Shown here piece after piece: positions 26,316 through 34,236 of a DNA stretch of 64,000 bases. The notes under the pieces are model-generated. The model was not told the origin of the DNA. It worked only from the letters and a program-made list of their open reading frames with translations, and ran no database searches. Source of the DNA: Algoriphagus aestuarii. Lineage in GTDB: Bacteria; Bacteroidota; Bacteroidia; Cytophagales; Cyclobacteriaceae. Position numbers and translations under genes: made by a program. The stretch lies in contig JAFIDK010000001.1 in the NCBI GenBank assembly GCA_017051695.1, positions 434,001-498,000 of the forward strand. Reading direction: 5' to 3'. Each line of letters begins with the position of its first letter. Position 1 is the stretch's first letter.

Positions 26316-26708
26316 TCAAAAAATCGACTTCAACCCAAGATGAGCCACAAAAGGCTCAAAGTCTTTGTCGTTGTGTAAGAGTTCAATTTCAGATTTGATG
26401 CAAAAAGCAGCAATGACAGAATCGATTGTTTTGCGGATTGTAACTCCTTTTTTCCTCAATAGCCTAAAATTCTCTGCGCTTGCAATTGCTATTTCTCTTC
26501 CTCCTAAATTGAAGAAATGTAAATCTTCAAAAAAAGCTTTTGCTTCCCTAAAGCTTTTGTCAGAGGAGAAACCCTGAAGAACTTCCGTCATAATCAAATC
26601 ACCTGTGCTGATAATTTCTGTCCCAAGTGACTTATGTAAAAAATCAGTTTGTGCATTCACTTTCCCGTTGAAATAATCTATCCAAACTGAAGAATCAACG
26701 AGGATCAT
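26316..26708 (-). CDS. vapC: VapC-family PIN-domain ribonuclease toxin
   Basis: A 130-residue PIN domain with the acidic metal-binding residues in place: Asp5 (MILVDSSVWIDYF), Glu42 (TEVLQGF), Asp96 (KTIDSVIAAFC) and Asp114/Asp116 (LLHNDKDFEPF). It should be an RNA-cleaving toxin held inactive by the neighbouring VapB. Its ATG overlaps the VapB stop by 4 bases. All catalytic residues look intact, so it is probably functional. The target RNA is unknown. Confidence 0.88.
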   Translation of the reverse strand: MILVDSSVWIDYFNGKVNAQTDFLHKSLGTEIISTGDLIMTEVLQGFSSDKSFREAKAFFEDLHFFNLGGREIAIASAENFRLLRKKGVTIRKTIDSVIAAFCIKSEIELLHNDKDFEPFVAHLGLKSIF

Positions 26709-26899
26709 GAGTCAGTCCTCATTTTATCAAGATCACCTTCCCATTCCATTTTACCTCGAAACTCTTTGATTCGTTTCTGCTTTTTCAAGGTAAGTATTAA
26801 GCGCAAGCCTTCTTCTACAGTTGCCTTTTTCGTCGTCAAACCAGAAGCTTTCATTGCCTCCTGCATTAACTTTTCATCTATTTCAATATTCGTTCTCAT
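26705..26899 (-). CDS. vapB: VapB-family antitoxin
   Basis: A 64-residue protein starting MRTNIEIDEKLMQEAMKASG, a ribbon-helix-helix DNA-binding N-terminus as in VapB antitoxins of the VapB-type beside PIN toxins, followed by TTKKATVEEGLRLIL and a charged tail that would wrap the toxin. It precedes and overlaps vapC (4 bases). An 8-bp inverted repeat directly upstream is a likely autoregulatory operator. Confidence 0.87.
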   Translation of the reverse strand: MRTNIEIDEKLMQEAMKASGLTTKKATVEEGLRLILTLKKQKRIKEFRGKMEWEGDLDKMRTDS

Positions 26900-26901
26900 A
26901 A

Positions 26902-26928
26902 TGTGTATAATATCTCAAAATATACACA
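26902..26928. promoter_or_regulatory. putative VapB operator
   Basis: TGTGTATA (26902-26909) and TATACACA (26921-26928) are perfect inverse complements, 19 bases centre to centre, lying immediately upstream of the vapB ATG at 26899, where conditional autorepression is expected. Confidence 0.7.
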
Positions 26929-27083
26929 AAGAAAATATTTTTGTCATCGATTATTAACTCATAGCAGAAAAATAAGGGTTAAAAAAATGCTTGAAGTTCT
27001 TTTAATCCCATAAATCGAACTCCTTATATCCTACTTCCCTCAAAAGACTTCACAAAAAGCAGCATTTTCAGGAACTTATGACT

Positions 27084-27091
27084 TATTTTTG
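27084..27091 (+). promoter_or_regulatory. ccmC promoter -7 element
   Basis: TATTTTTG matches TAnnTTTG exactly, about 24 bases ahead of the ccmC ATG. It would give ccmC-F a promoter independent of ccmB, as needed if vapBC separates them. Confidence 0.5.
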
Positions 27092-27115
27092 CGCTTGAAT
27101 TAGCAAAAATACCCT

Positions 27116-27790
27116 ATGCGCCAAAGTTGGTGGAAAATCCTGACCATCGCCCTGCTGCTGTATACCTTGACTGCAGGTTTGCTGATGGACGTACCACGTC
27201 TCCCGATCTTAAACGAAACCATCAGAGCACTGTATTTCCATGTGACCATGTGGTTTGGGATGATTCTGTTATTGGTAGTTTCTGTTTATTTCAGTATCAA
27301 ATATTTGCGTAGCAATGATCTCAAACATGATGACATGGCCATCGAGTTTGCCGGAGCAGCGATACTCTATGGAGTTTTGGGAATCGTAACCGGGATGCTT
27401 TGGGCCAAATTCACTTGGGGAGATTACTGGAGCGGAGATCCGAAACAAAATGCCGCAGCTATAGGCATCCTGATGTACTTTGCCTATTTGATACTGCGTA
27501 ATTCTCTTACAGATTCCCAACAAAGAGCCAGAATAGGAGCCATTTACAACATCTTCGCCTTTGCAGCATTTATACCTTTGATATTTGTGCTTCCCCGATT
27601 GACTGACAGCCTACATCCAGGCAATGGAGGCAACCCTGGATTTAATGCCTACGATCTAGACTCCAAACTTCGAATGGTATTCTATCCGGCTATCATAGGA
27701 TGGACACTTTTAGGAGCTTGGATTGCAACTGTAAGAGTCAGAATGCGTAGGGTGGATAGGGAACTTGAAGACCGAATGATAAATTCCTAA
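27116..27790 (+). CDS. ccmC: Heme exporter/transfer protein CcmC
   Basis: A 224-residue, six-helix membrane protein of the HemC/CcmC family. The tryptophan-rich heme-handling loop appears at 95-112 as LWAKFTWGDYWSGDPKQN (a WWD variant with Gly where many have Trp), with His42 and the later SLHPG histidine flanking it as axial ligand candidates. It transfers heme to the CcmE chaperone on the periplasmic face. It begins a same-strand run ccmC, ccmD-like, ccmE, ccmF with tiny gaps, clearly an operon. Confidence 0.92.
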   Translation: MRQSWWKILTIALLLYTLTAGLLMDVPRLPILNETIRALYFHVTMWFGMILLLVVSVYFSIKYLRSNDLKHDDMAIEFAGAAILYGVLGIVTGMLWAKFTWGDYWSGDPKQNAAAIGILMYFAYLILRNSLTDSQQRARIGAIYNIFAFAAFIPLIFVLPRLTDSLHPGNGGNPGFNAYDLDSKLRMVFYPAIIGWTLLGAWIATVRVRMRRVDRELEDRMINS

Positions 27791-27793
27791 TTG

Positions 27794-28036
27794 ATGAAAA
27801 AATTACTGATAATAGCGTTAATGATTTTCTCATTTGGAGCTTTGGCCCAAGAGAAGATTCCCGTGACTGAATCTGACTATTCAAACAGTTCTGTGGAAAT
27901 GGCAGACACAATGAGAGCAGACGGTAAAATCTATGTACTTGTAGGGGTGATTGTATTGATTTTCGCAGGAATCACCGTGTATCTGATCAGCACTGAAAGA
28001 AAGATCGGCAGACTTGAAAAAAACATTCATTCCTAA
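27794..28036 (+). CDS. CcmD-like small membrane protein
   Basis: An 80-residue protein from the ATG at 27794, only 3 bases after the ccmC stop. A signal-peptide-like start (MKKLLIIALMIFSFGALAQ) is followed by an exported segment and one transmembrane helix (KIYVLVGVIVLIFAGITVYL) with the basic tail ERKIGRLEK on the cytoplasmic side. Position and topology match the CcmD family members of Bacteroidota, which carry an extra N-terminal signal peptide compared with the short proteobacterial CcmD. CcmD assists release of holo-CcmE from the CcmABC complex. Confidence 0.75.
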   Translation: MKKLLIIALMIFSFGALAQEKIPVTESDYSNSSVEMADTMRADGKIYVLVGVIVLIFAGITVYLISTERKIGRLEKNIHS

Positions 28037-28141
28037 TACTCAGAAAACATGAAATCGAGCAATTCAAAGCATCTTTCAAACTGGACTGGCTTTGTGAAAT
28101 GCGAGATTTCAATTGGCCTCTGAAAAATAAATTATTAACAG

Positions 28142-28558
28142 ATGAAAAAGGGACATTTAATAGGAATTGGAATAATTGCCATTGCCATCGTCATCATCAT
28201 GACATCCATAGGTGATGCCAGTAGTTATGAAAGTTTCAATACTGCACTTGAAATGAAAAAGGATGGAAATGACAATCCAATTCACGTGGTAGGACAATTG
28301 AAAAAAGACGGTACTGGGGAAGTGACAGGGCTTAATGTGAGAGAAGACAAAACCTCTTTCACCTTTGTATTGGTAGATAATGACGGCACCGAACAAGAGG
28401 TGTTTTATAATGAACCCGTTCCCGCAGATTTTACCCGTTCAGAATCAGTTGTGGTTATAGGCCAATATAAAACAGATGACATTTTCATAGCAGATAAAAT
28501 TTTGATGAAATGTCCTTCCAAATATCAGGAAACAGAGGTGCAGGCAGCAGGAATGTGA
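28142..28558 (+). CDS. ccmE: Heme chaperone CcmE, CxxxY variant
   Basis: A 138-residue protein with an N-terminal membrane anchor and an OB-fold periplasmic domain (HVVGQLKKDG, GLNVREDKTSFTFVLVDNDG, VVIGQY). The heme-attachment motif HxxxY of the classical protein is replaced here by Cys124-PSK-Tyr128 (ILMKCPSKYQE), the CxxxY type known from archaea and some bacteria. It receives heme from CcmC and passes it to CcmF. A spacer of 105 bases precedes it, and ccmF starts 25 bases after it. Confidence 0.9.
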   Translation: MKKGHLIGIGIIAIAIVIIMTSIGDASSYESFNTALEMKKDGNDNPIHVVGQLKKDGTGEVTGLNVREDKTSFTFVLVDNDGTEQEVFYNEPVPADFTRSESVVVIGQYKTDDIFIADKILMKCPSKYQETEVQAAGM

Positions 28559-28583
28559 GTGTATGCTTTAGAATAAAAAATCC

Positions 28584-31103
28584 ATGATCAATACATTTAT
28601 CGGAAGTTTTGGCCACATGATGACCATTGTGGCCTTTGTCACTGCATTGGTTACCGCCTATGCTTATATCCAATATTTCCGAGCCAACGAACTGGAGAAA
28701 GCTAGCTGGAGAAGATTCAGCAGGATCAGTTTTTACATTCATGGCGTATCTGCCACCTTGATTGCTATTTCTTTATTTGAAATAATCTACAATCATCGAT
28801 ACGAGTATTTTTATGCTTATTCCCACAGTTCGAAGGCGCTTCCAGTCCATTATATGATTTCCAGTTTTTGGGAAGGCCAGGAAGGAGCATTTATTCTATG
28901 GATTTTCTGGAACGTGATTTTAGGAGCCATTCTGATCAATACGAATAAGTTCTGGGAAGGCCCAGTCATGGTCGTTTTTGCCTTGGTTCAGGCATTTTTA
29001 GTATCCATGATTTTGGGAGTGGTTATTGGAGACCTGAAAATTGGCAGCTCCCCTTTCATTCTTTTACGGGATGCTACACAAGCCCCGATTTTCCAGATGA
29101 ACCCTGATTTTGTACCTGAAGATGGGACAGGCCTGAATCCTTTGCTACAAAATATCTGGATGGTGATTCACCCTCCTACGCTATTCTTGGGGTATGCTTC
29201 TACACTTGTACCATTTGCGTTTTTAATGGGAGGATTGGTGATGAAAAGATATTCTGAATGGATCCGTCCAGCCTTACCTTGGGCGATTTTCTCTGCCATG
29301 ATCTTGGGAATGGGAATCATCATGGGCGCTTATTGGGCTTATGTTACTTTGAACTTTGGAGGGTATTGGAACTGGGATCCTGTAGAAAACGCCGTTTATG
29401 TACCATGGTTGATACTCGTGGCAGCAATCCATACCATGATCACATTTAAGAAAAGTGCCACCGCGTTGAAGACTTCCATCATCTTGGTGATTTCGACCTT
29501 CATCTTGGTATTATATGCGACATTTTTGGTTAGATCAGGGGTCTTAGGTGATGCTTCGGTCCATTCATTTACCGATTTGGGCTTATCAGGTCAATTATTG
29601 ATCTACATGCTTTTCTTCCTCTTTGTCGCTATTATTTTGGCTGCAAGGGCATGGAAACATATCCCAAGCTCCGAAAAAGAAGCTTCAGTTTATTCCCGTG
29701 AATTCTGGGTGTTTATTGGCGCTACGACTTTAGGTCTGATGGCATTCCAAGTGATCCTTCCTACTTCGATTCCTGTTTGGAACACCTTGGTAGAAAGCTT
29801 TGGAGGCATTTCCAACATGGCTCCGCCAGCAGATCAAATCGAATTCTACACCAAATTCCAATTGTGGTTTGCAGTGGTTTTGGCATTGCTTACTGCAGTA
29901 GGTCAGTTTTTCTGGTGGCAGAAAATGGATAAGCAAACATTAAAAGAAACCCTTGTCACTCCATATATTGTCTCAGTCTTGATTTCCGCAGCAATCATCG
30001 TACTTGCGAAAGTTTATGACTGGAAATACATCATTATCGTATTGGCTGGCACATTTACGATAGTAGCAAATGCCGTGATTTTGGCAAAAATCCTCAAAAA
30101 GTCCACATTTAAACTTGCTGGAGGTTCTTTGGCTCATATTGGATTGGGGATGGTTTTGATTGGGATTATGTTTAGCTCGGGCTATTCAGATGTGATCTCC
30201 ATCAATATGTCAGGTTTGACTTATAGCAATAGCTGGGAGGACGAATTGAATAAAGAGCATGTCTTGCTTTGGATCAATAAGCCTACTCAAATGAAGGATT
30301 ACACAGTGACTTACCGAGGCCGTCAAAAGAAAGTTGTGGGAGTACCTGAATATGTCCCTTCCAAAATTCTGGAAACGACCGGTATGGTCAATAAATCCAT
30401 CGCTCTGGAAGATTACAAGGATTACTTCCAGAAAGGTGACACGGTCAATTTGGTTTTGGAAGAAAATGATTATTTCAAAATCGACTACTATAAAAACGAA
30501 GTCCTACAGTTTTCATTGAACCCAATGTCTCAGTTCAATGCTGGAATGGGTGGCTTGATTTCTTCTCCTGACTCCAAAATCTACTTCGACAAGGATTTAT
30601 ACACCTATGTCGCTGCCATGAACGATTATGAAGATCCTGACTGGAAAGACGATGAAATCTACGAAGTGGCACCAGGAGAGCAATTCCATGTGGCAGATTT
30701 TGTCACTTATTTTGATGGAGCAGAGGTGCTGGAGGAACTGGATGGTTATGTGCTCCAAGAAGGAGATGTAGCAGTGAAAGCCAAACTCCGGATTTTGGAC
30801 TATGATGTAGAAAAACTCTTGGAGCCTACTTTCATTATCCGAAATAATCAGATCGGTAAAATTCCGGTGGTCGATTCAGAATTGGGGATCAAAGTTTCTT
30901 TGGAAAATATCCTTCCTGAAGACAACAAATTTGTCTTCAAAGTAAATCAATATCAAAAGGATTATGTCGTAATGAAAGCTATCGTCAAACCTTATATCAA
31001 TGTGTTGTGGGTAGGAACCATCATCATGTTGACTGGCTTTACTGTAGCAATTTTCAGAAGATTTGATGAGTTTAAAAAGATGCGGGATAAAGGATTGGAA
31101 TAA
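28584..31103 (+). CDS. ccmF: Cytochrome c heme lyase CcmF
   Basis: An 839-residue multi-span membrane protein: SFWEGQEGAFILW at 94-106, IHPPTLFLGYAS near 196-206, and the WWD heme-handling loop WAYVTLNFGGYWNWDP from 251, followed by PVENAVYVPWL. A large periplasmic domain follows about residue 540 before the last helix near 805. It ligates heme to CxxCH motifs of apocytochromes. It is longer than E. coli CcmF (647 residues) because of the soluble insertion. No ccmG/ccmH genes follow; the operon ends at a strong terminator shared with pheS. Confidence 0.95.
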   Translation: MINTFIGSFGHMMTIVAFVTALVTAYAYIQYFRANELEKASWRRFSRISFYIHGVSATLIAISLFEIIYNHRYEYFYAYSHSSKALPVHYMISSFWEGQEGAFILWIFWNVILGAILINTNKFWEGPVMVVFALVQAFLVSMILGVVIGDLKIGSSPFILLRDATQAPIFQMNPDFVPEDGTGLNPLLQNIWMVIHPPTLFLGYASTLVPFAFLMGGLVMKRYSEWIRPALPWAIFSAMILGMGIIMGAYWAYVTLNFGGYWNWDPVENAVYVPWLILVAAIHTMITFKKSATALKTSIILVISTFILVLYATFLVRSGVLGDASVHSFTDLGLSGQLLIYMLFFLFVAIILAARAWKHIPSSEKEASVYSREFWVFIGATTLGLMAFQVILPTSIPVWNTLVESFGGISNMAPPADQIEFYTKFQLWFAVVLALLTAVGQFFWWQKMDKQTLKETLVTPYIVSVLISAAIIVLAKVYDWKYIIIVLAGTFTIVANAVILAKILKKSTFKLAGGSLAHIGLGMVLIGIMFSSGYSDVISINMSGLTYSNSWEDELNKEHVLLWINKPTQMKDYTVTYRGRQKKVVGVPEYVPSKILETTGMVNKSIALEDYKDYFQKGDTVNLVLEENDYFKIDYYKNEVLQFSLNPMSQFNAGMGGLISSPDSKIYFDKDLYTYVAAMNDYEDPDWKDDEIYEVAPGEQFHVADFVTYFDGAEVLEELDGYVLQEGDVAVKAKLRILDYDVEKLLEPTFIIRNNQIGKIPVVDSELGIKVSLENILPEDNKFVFKVNQYQKDYVVMKAIVKPYINVLWVGTIIMLTGFTVAIFRRFDEFKKMRDKGLE

Positions 31104-31132
31104 ATTTATTGTCAAATCCCCCAAAACTCTAT

Positions 31133-31170
31133 AAACGAAGAAAGCCCGAAATATCGGGCTTTCTTCGTTT
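31133..31170. terminator. bidirectional terminator, ccmF/pheS
   Basis: Perfect 17-bp arms AAACGAAG... at 31133-31149 and 31154-31170 around a 4-base loop, between convergent genes, with T-rich ends on both strands. Confidence 0.92.
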
Positions 31171-31192
31171 AAAACTTATTGAATTGAATTCG

Positions 31193-32221
31193 CTATAGCA
31201 GAGGTTTAAACTGCTTTAGGAATCTTACATCATTTTCAGTAAACAAGCGAAGATCTTTGATCTGATACTTAAGCATGGCAATTCTTTCGATTCCCATTCC
31301 AAAAGCGAATCCGGTATACTTTTTAGAATCTATTCCGCAGTTTTCCAAGACATTTGGATCTACCATTCCAGAACCGCCGATTTCTACCCATCCAGTTCCT
31401 TTACATACATTACAGCCTTTGCCACCACAGATCAGGCAAGTAATGTCGATTTCTGCACTTGGTTCGGTAAAAGGAAAATAAGATGGTCTGAATCGCACTT
31501 GGGTACCTTTTCCAAACATCTCTTTTGCAAAGTGATACAAGGTGTTTTTCAGGTCTGCAAACCCGACATTTTCATCTACATAGAGACCTTCTACCTGATG
31601 AAAAATACAATGAGCTCTCGCTGAAATCGCCTCATTTCTATAAACACGGCCTGGAGATAAAGTTCTGATCGGAGGTTTTTGATTCTCCATGACACGTACC
31701 TGTACTGAGGAGGTATGCGTTCTAAGTGCAATGTCCGGGTTCTTTTCTATAAAGAAAGTATCCTGCATTTCTCTAGCCGGATGGTTTTCCGGAAAGTTTA
31801 AGGCAGTGAAATTATGCCAGTCATCTTCGATTTCAGGCCCTTCAGATAGATTAAATCCGATTCTCTCAAAGATCTCTACAATCCTTTGTCTTGTCGCTGT
31901 CAAAGGATGAATCCCTCCTGTGCCTTGGTTTGTTGGCGGCAAGGTCAAGTCAAGATCTGCAGATTTTGATTTTTTATTTGCTGAGCTGACTTTTTCTATC
32001 AACTCCTGAAATTTCTCCTCCGCCAACTGCTTTACCCCATTTACCAATTGCCCATAAGCACGTTTCTCTTCATTTGGGATTTTACCCATGCCGGCAAAAA
32101 GCTCACCTACTACAGATTTTTTAGAGATAAACTCCATTCTGTAGGATTCCAATTCATCGGGTGTATTTGCATCTGCTGCGGCAATAGCAGCTTTTATCGC
32201 TTCAATTTTTTCCTGATACAT
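31193..32221 (-). CDS. pheS: Phenylalanine--tRNA ligase alpha subunit
   Basis: From the ATG at 32221 the protein is 342 residues (a TTG at 32239 would add six). An N-terminal coiled coil (about 1-90) precedes the class II catalytic core: motif 2 region FHQVEGLYVDE, and motif 3 GFAFGMGIERIAMLKYQI near the C-terminus, plus the GTGGIHPLTATRQRIVEIF segment. A CxxC-rich insert (CLICGGKGCNVCKGTGW) may bind zinc, as in many PheS. The beta subunit gene is not adjacent. It charges tRNA-Phe together with PheT. Confidence 0.95.
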   Translation of the reverse strand: MYQEKIEAIKAAIAAADANTPDELESYRMEFISKKSVVGELFAGMGKIPNEEKRAYGQLVNGVKQLAEEKFQELIEKVSSANKKSKSADLDLTLPPTNQGTGGIHPLTATRQRIVEIFERIGFNLSEGPEIEDDWHNFTALNFPENHPAREMQDTFFIEKNPDIALRTHTSSVQVRVMENQKPPIRTLSPGRVYRNEAISARAHCIFHQVEGLYVDENVGFADLKNTLYHFAKEMFGKGTQVRFRPSYFPFTEPSAEIDITCLICGGKGCNVCKGTGWVEIGGSGMVDPNVLENCGIDSKKYTGFAFGMGIERIAMLKYQIKDLRLFTENDVRFLKQFKPLL

Positions 32222-32420
32222 GCCTTGCAATTTTATCAAGCCACAAAGCTAAGGTTTTTAGGCTTTTTAGGACAAAAAAATCCGATCGGTTTCAGGCTTA
32301 TTCGTCTATCAGCAATGAAGATTTTCAAGAAATAAAAAATTCTACTCAATCCAGTTCTTACCGGAGGAACGTAATTCTCTTCAAATACGAAAACAAAAAA
32401 TCATCAAAACTTACAAAATC

Positions 32421-32987
32421 ATGAACATTCAAAATTTCTTTAAAGCGGCGTTTACTGCCTTTATTTTTCTATCCGCAAACTTGGCTTTTGCACAAATGGA
32501 AAAAACTGTCATGGTGGGAGGTGCAGAAATGTACCCTTCTAAAAACATTGTTGAAAATGCAGTGAATTCTGCAGATCACACCACATTGGTAGCGGCTGTG
32601 AAAGCAGCTGGATTGGTAGAGACCTTACAAGGTGCTGGCCCTTTCACAGTTTTCGCTCCTGAAAATTCAGCTTTCGAAAAACTTCCTTCAGGAACTGTCG
32701 AAACTTTATTGAAGCCAGAAAACAAGGCTCAATTACAAGCAGTTTTGACTTACCATGTGGTAGCCGGCAAAATGGGGTCTAAGGAAATCGCAGCAGCGAT
32801 CAAAAAAGGGAATGGAAAAGCTGAATTGACAACTGTACAAGGTGGAAAATTAACCGCTTGGATGAAAGGAAAAGATCTTTACCTTACAGACGAAAACGGT
32901 GGTCAATCTAAAGTTACCATCGCTGACGTTTGGCAGAAAAACGGCGTAATCCACTCTGTGGATACTGTGGTTCTACCTAAAATGTAA
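32421..32987 (+). CDS. Exported fasciclin (FAS1) domain protein
   Basis: A 188-residue protein with a signal peptide (cut after NLAFA) and one FAS1 domain, about residues 45-188: HTTLVAAVKAAGLVETL (H1 motif region), GPFTVFAPENSAF, LTYHVVAGKM and the closing NGVIHSVDTVVLPKM (H2 region). FAS1 domains mediate adhesion; the bacterial single-domain form is exported and of unclear partner. It is monocistronic with its own terminator. Confidence 0.9.
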   Translation: MNIQNFFKAAFTAFIFLSANLAFAQMEKTVMVGGAEMYPSKNIVENAVNSADHTTLVAAVKAAGLVETLQGAGPFTVFAPENSAFEKLPSGTVETLLKPENKAQLQAVLTYHVVAGKMGSKEIAAAIKKGNGKAELTTVQGGKLTAWMKGKDLYLTDENGGQSKVTIADVWQKNGVIHSVDTVVLPKM

Positions 32988-33009
32988 TTCTATTATTACC
33001 CAATCTAAA

Positions 33010-33040
33010 ACCGACTTTCTCTAGGGAGTCGGTTTTTTTT
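33010..33040 (+). terminator. terminator of the fasciclin gene
   Basis: ACCGACT (33010-33016) and AGTCGGT (33027-33033) form a 7-bp stem followed by a run of T on the plus strand. Confidence 0.85.
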
Positions 33041-34109
33041 ATTTCAATTCATCAGGAAGCTGAAAAACAGCAATCCCAGGGTCTTCTCCAGTTGTCAGTC
33101 CATAGATTTCGTTTGTCTGCTCGTTGATAGAAATAAATGAAACAGACCTATCCAAAGACAGTCGCCACGTAGGTTTTCCTTTCAGAGTAAATACCCTGAT
33201 TTCTTTGGCGGTCAGCCCAGACTTTGCATAGTCATAGTAAGAATAACCAGAATAAAGCGCAAAAATAAAATTTTCACTTACAGCCACCTCTTGATATTTC
33301 TTAGGATAGTCAGGAGCAAAATTCATCATTCCACCAAATTTACTGTCTACATATTCAAATTCAGGGAGCTTCAAATCTGGCCCAATCACTGAGATAAAAT
33401 CTTTCGTTTTATAATTGAATATTTCCAGTTTATCTCGATACATACTGGTTAAGACATAAATCTCATTTTCCTGATTTCCACCAAATCTACCTTTGTTAAG
33501 AAGGCTTATTTGATTAATTGGTAAATCTGGCAATTCGGCTAACTTTTCTATCTCACCATAACTCCCGATTAAGTTCCCATTTTGATCAAATTCCAAAATC
33601 TTGCTTTTGCTTTCCCTTGCCACTCCCAGATAATTTCCATTTGGAACTAAAATAAGATCCATAGGCCCAAGGCTAGGATCAGGAATCTTGTGATCGTTAC
33701 TAGCCAATAAAGAGGTGTCTTTCATCGAAAATGATGAGATCTTTCTGTTATTGTAGTCATTTACCCAAAAAGTGTCTTTGTCCTGCGACTCTATAAAAGA
33801 CGGTATGTTATTTTCTAATGGACCTTGACCAACTTTACCTTTGGGTTTATCATAAGTCCAGTCTCTCGTATTGATGATATGAAAACGTGGGTATTCATCT
33901 GGAACGTTATGGTATTCACCGATCAGTATTTTATCCCCTTGACTCATAAAACTTGAGGGATTTATAATCTCTTCAAAAGAGTGCAATTCAGAACTGATTT
34001 TAATCTCTTCAAAATCAGAAAGTTCTATAAATTGTATAGATTCATTTTCTGATTCTGAACTACACGAAAAGAGAAAGACGGAAAGTGCAAAGTAGTATAA
34101 TGATTTCAT
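33039..34109 (-). CDS. 6-bladed beta-propeller lipoprotein
   Basis: A 356-residue protein with a short lipoprotein signal ending VFLFSC (Cys16). Blade-like blocks repeat through the body, for example GKVGQGPLENNIPSFIESQ, VARESKSKILEFDQNGNLIG and RVFTLKGKPTWRLSLD near the end, with the VGQGPLE motif shared in spirit with GKIGEGPCE of the 21906-22991 protein. It is the third such lipoprotein in the window and has no small peptide gene in front of it. It may share transcription with nothing: it is convergent with the fasciclin gene and separated from the barrel gene on its right by a terminator. Confidence 0.72.
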   Translation of the reverse strand: MKSLYYFALSVFLFSCSSESENESIQFIELSDFEEIKISSELHSFEEIINPSSFMSQGDKILIGEYHNVPDEYPRFHIINTRDWTYDKPKGKVGQGPLENNIPSFIESQDKDTFWVNDYNNRKISSFSMKDTSLLASNDHKIPDPSLGPMDLILVPNGNYLGVARESKSKILEFDQNGNLIGSYGEIEKLAELPDLPINQISLLNKGRFGGNQENEIYVLTSMYRDKLEIFNYKTKDFISVIGPDLKLPEFEYVDSKFGGMMNFAPDYPKKYQEVAVSENFIFALYSGYSYYDYAKSGLTAKEIRVFTLKGKPTWRLSLDRSVSFISINEQTNEIYGLTTGEDPGIAVFQLPDELK

Positions 34110-34160
34110 ATGAATAACAATTTAGGCATTTTACTAACATTTAGTAATAGCGTAAAAAAA

Positions 34161-34184
34161 ACCGTCTGGAAAAATCCAGCCGGC
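34161..34184 (-). terminator. terminator of the outer-membrane barrel gene
   Basis: A 9-10 bp stem (ACCGTCTGGA at 34161-34170 with TCCAGCCGG at 34175-34183, one mismatch) is followed on the minus strand by a run of T. Confidence 0.78.
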
Positions 34185-34236
34185 TTGAATATAAGTTGAC
34201 TTCCTAACTCTTAGATCAAACTTCGTCAGTTACCTT

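Noticed and set aside
28049-28123. 24-codon ORF between the ccmD-like gene and ccmE
   Set aside because: Too short, no signal or membrane character, and no start context; treated as chance.
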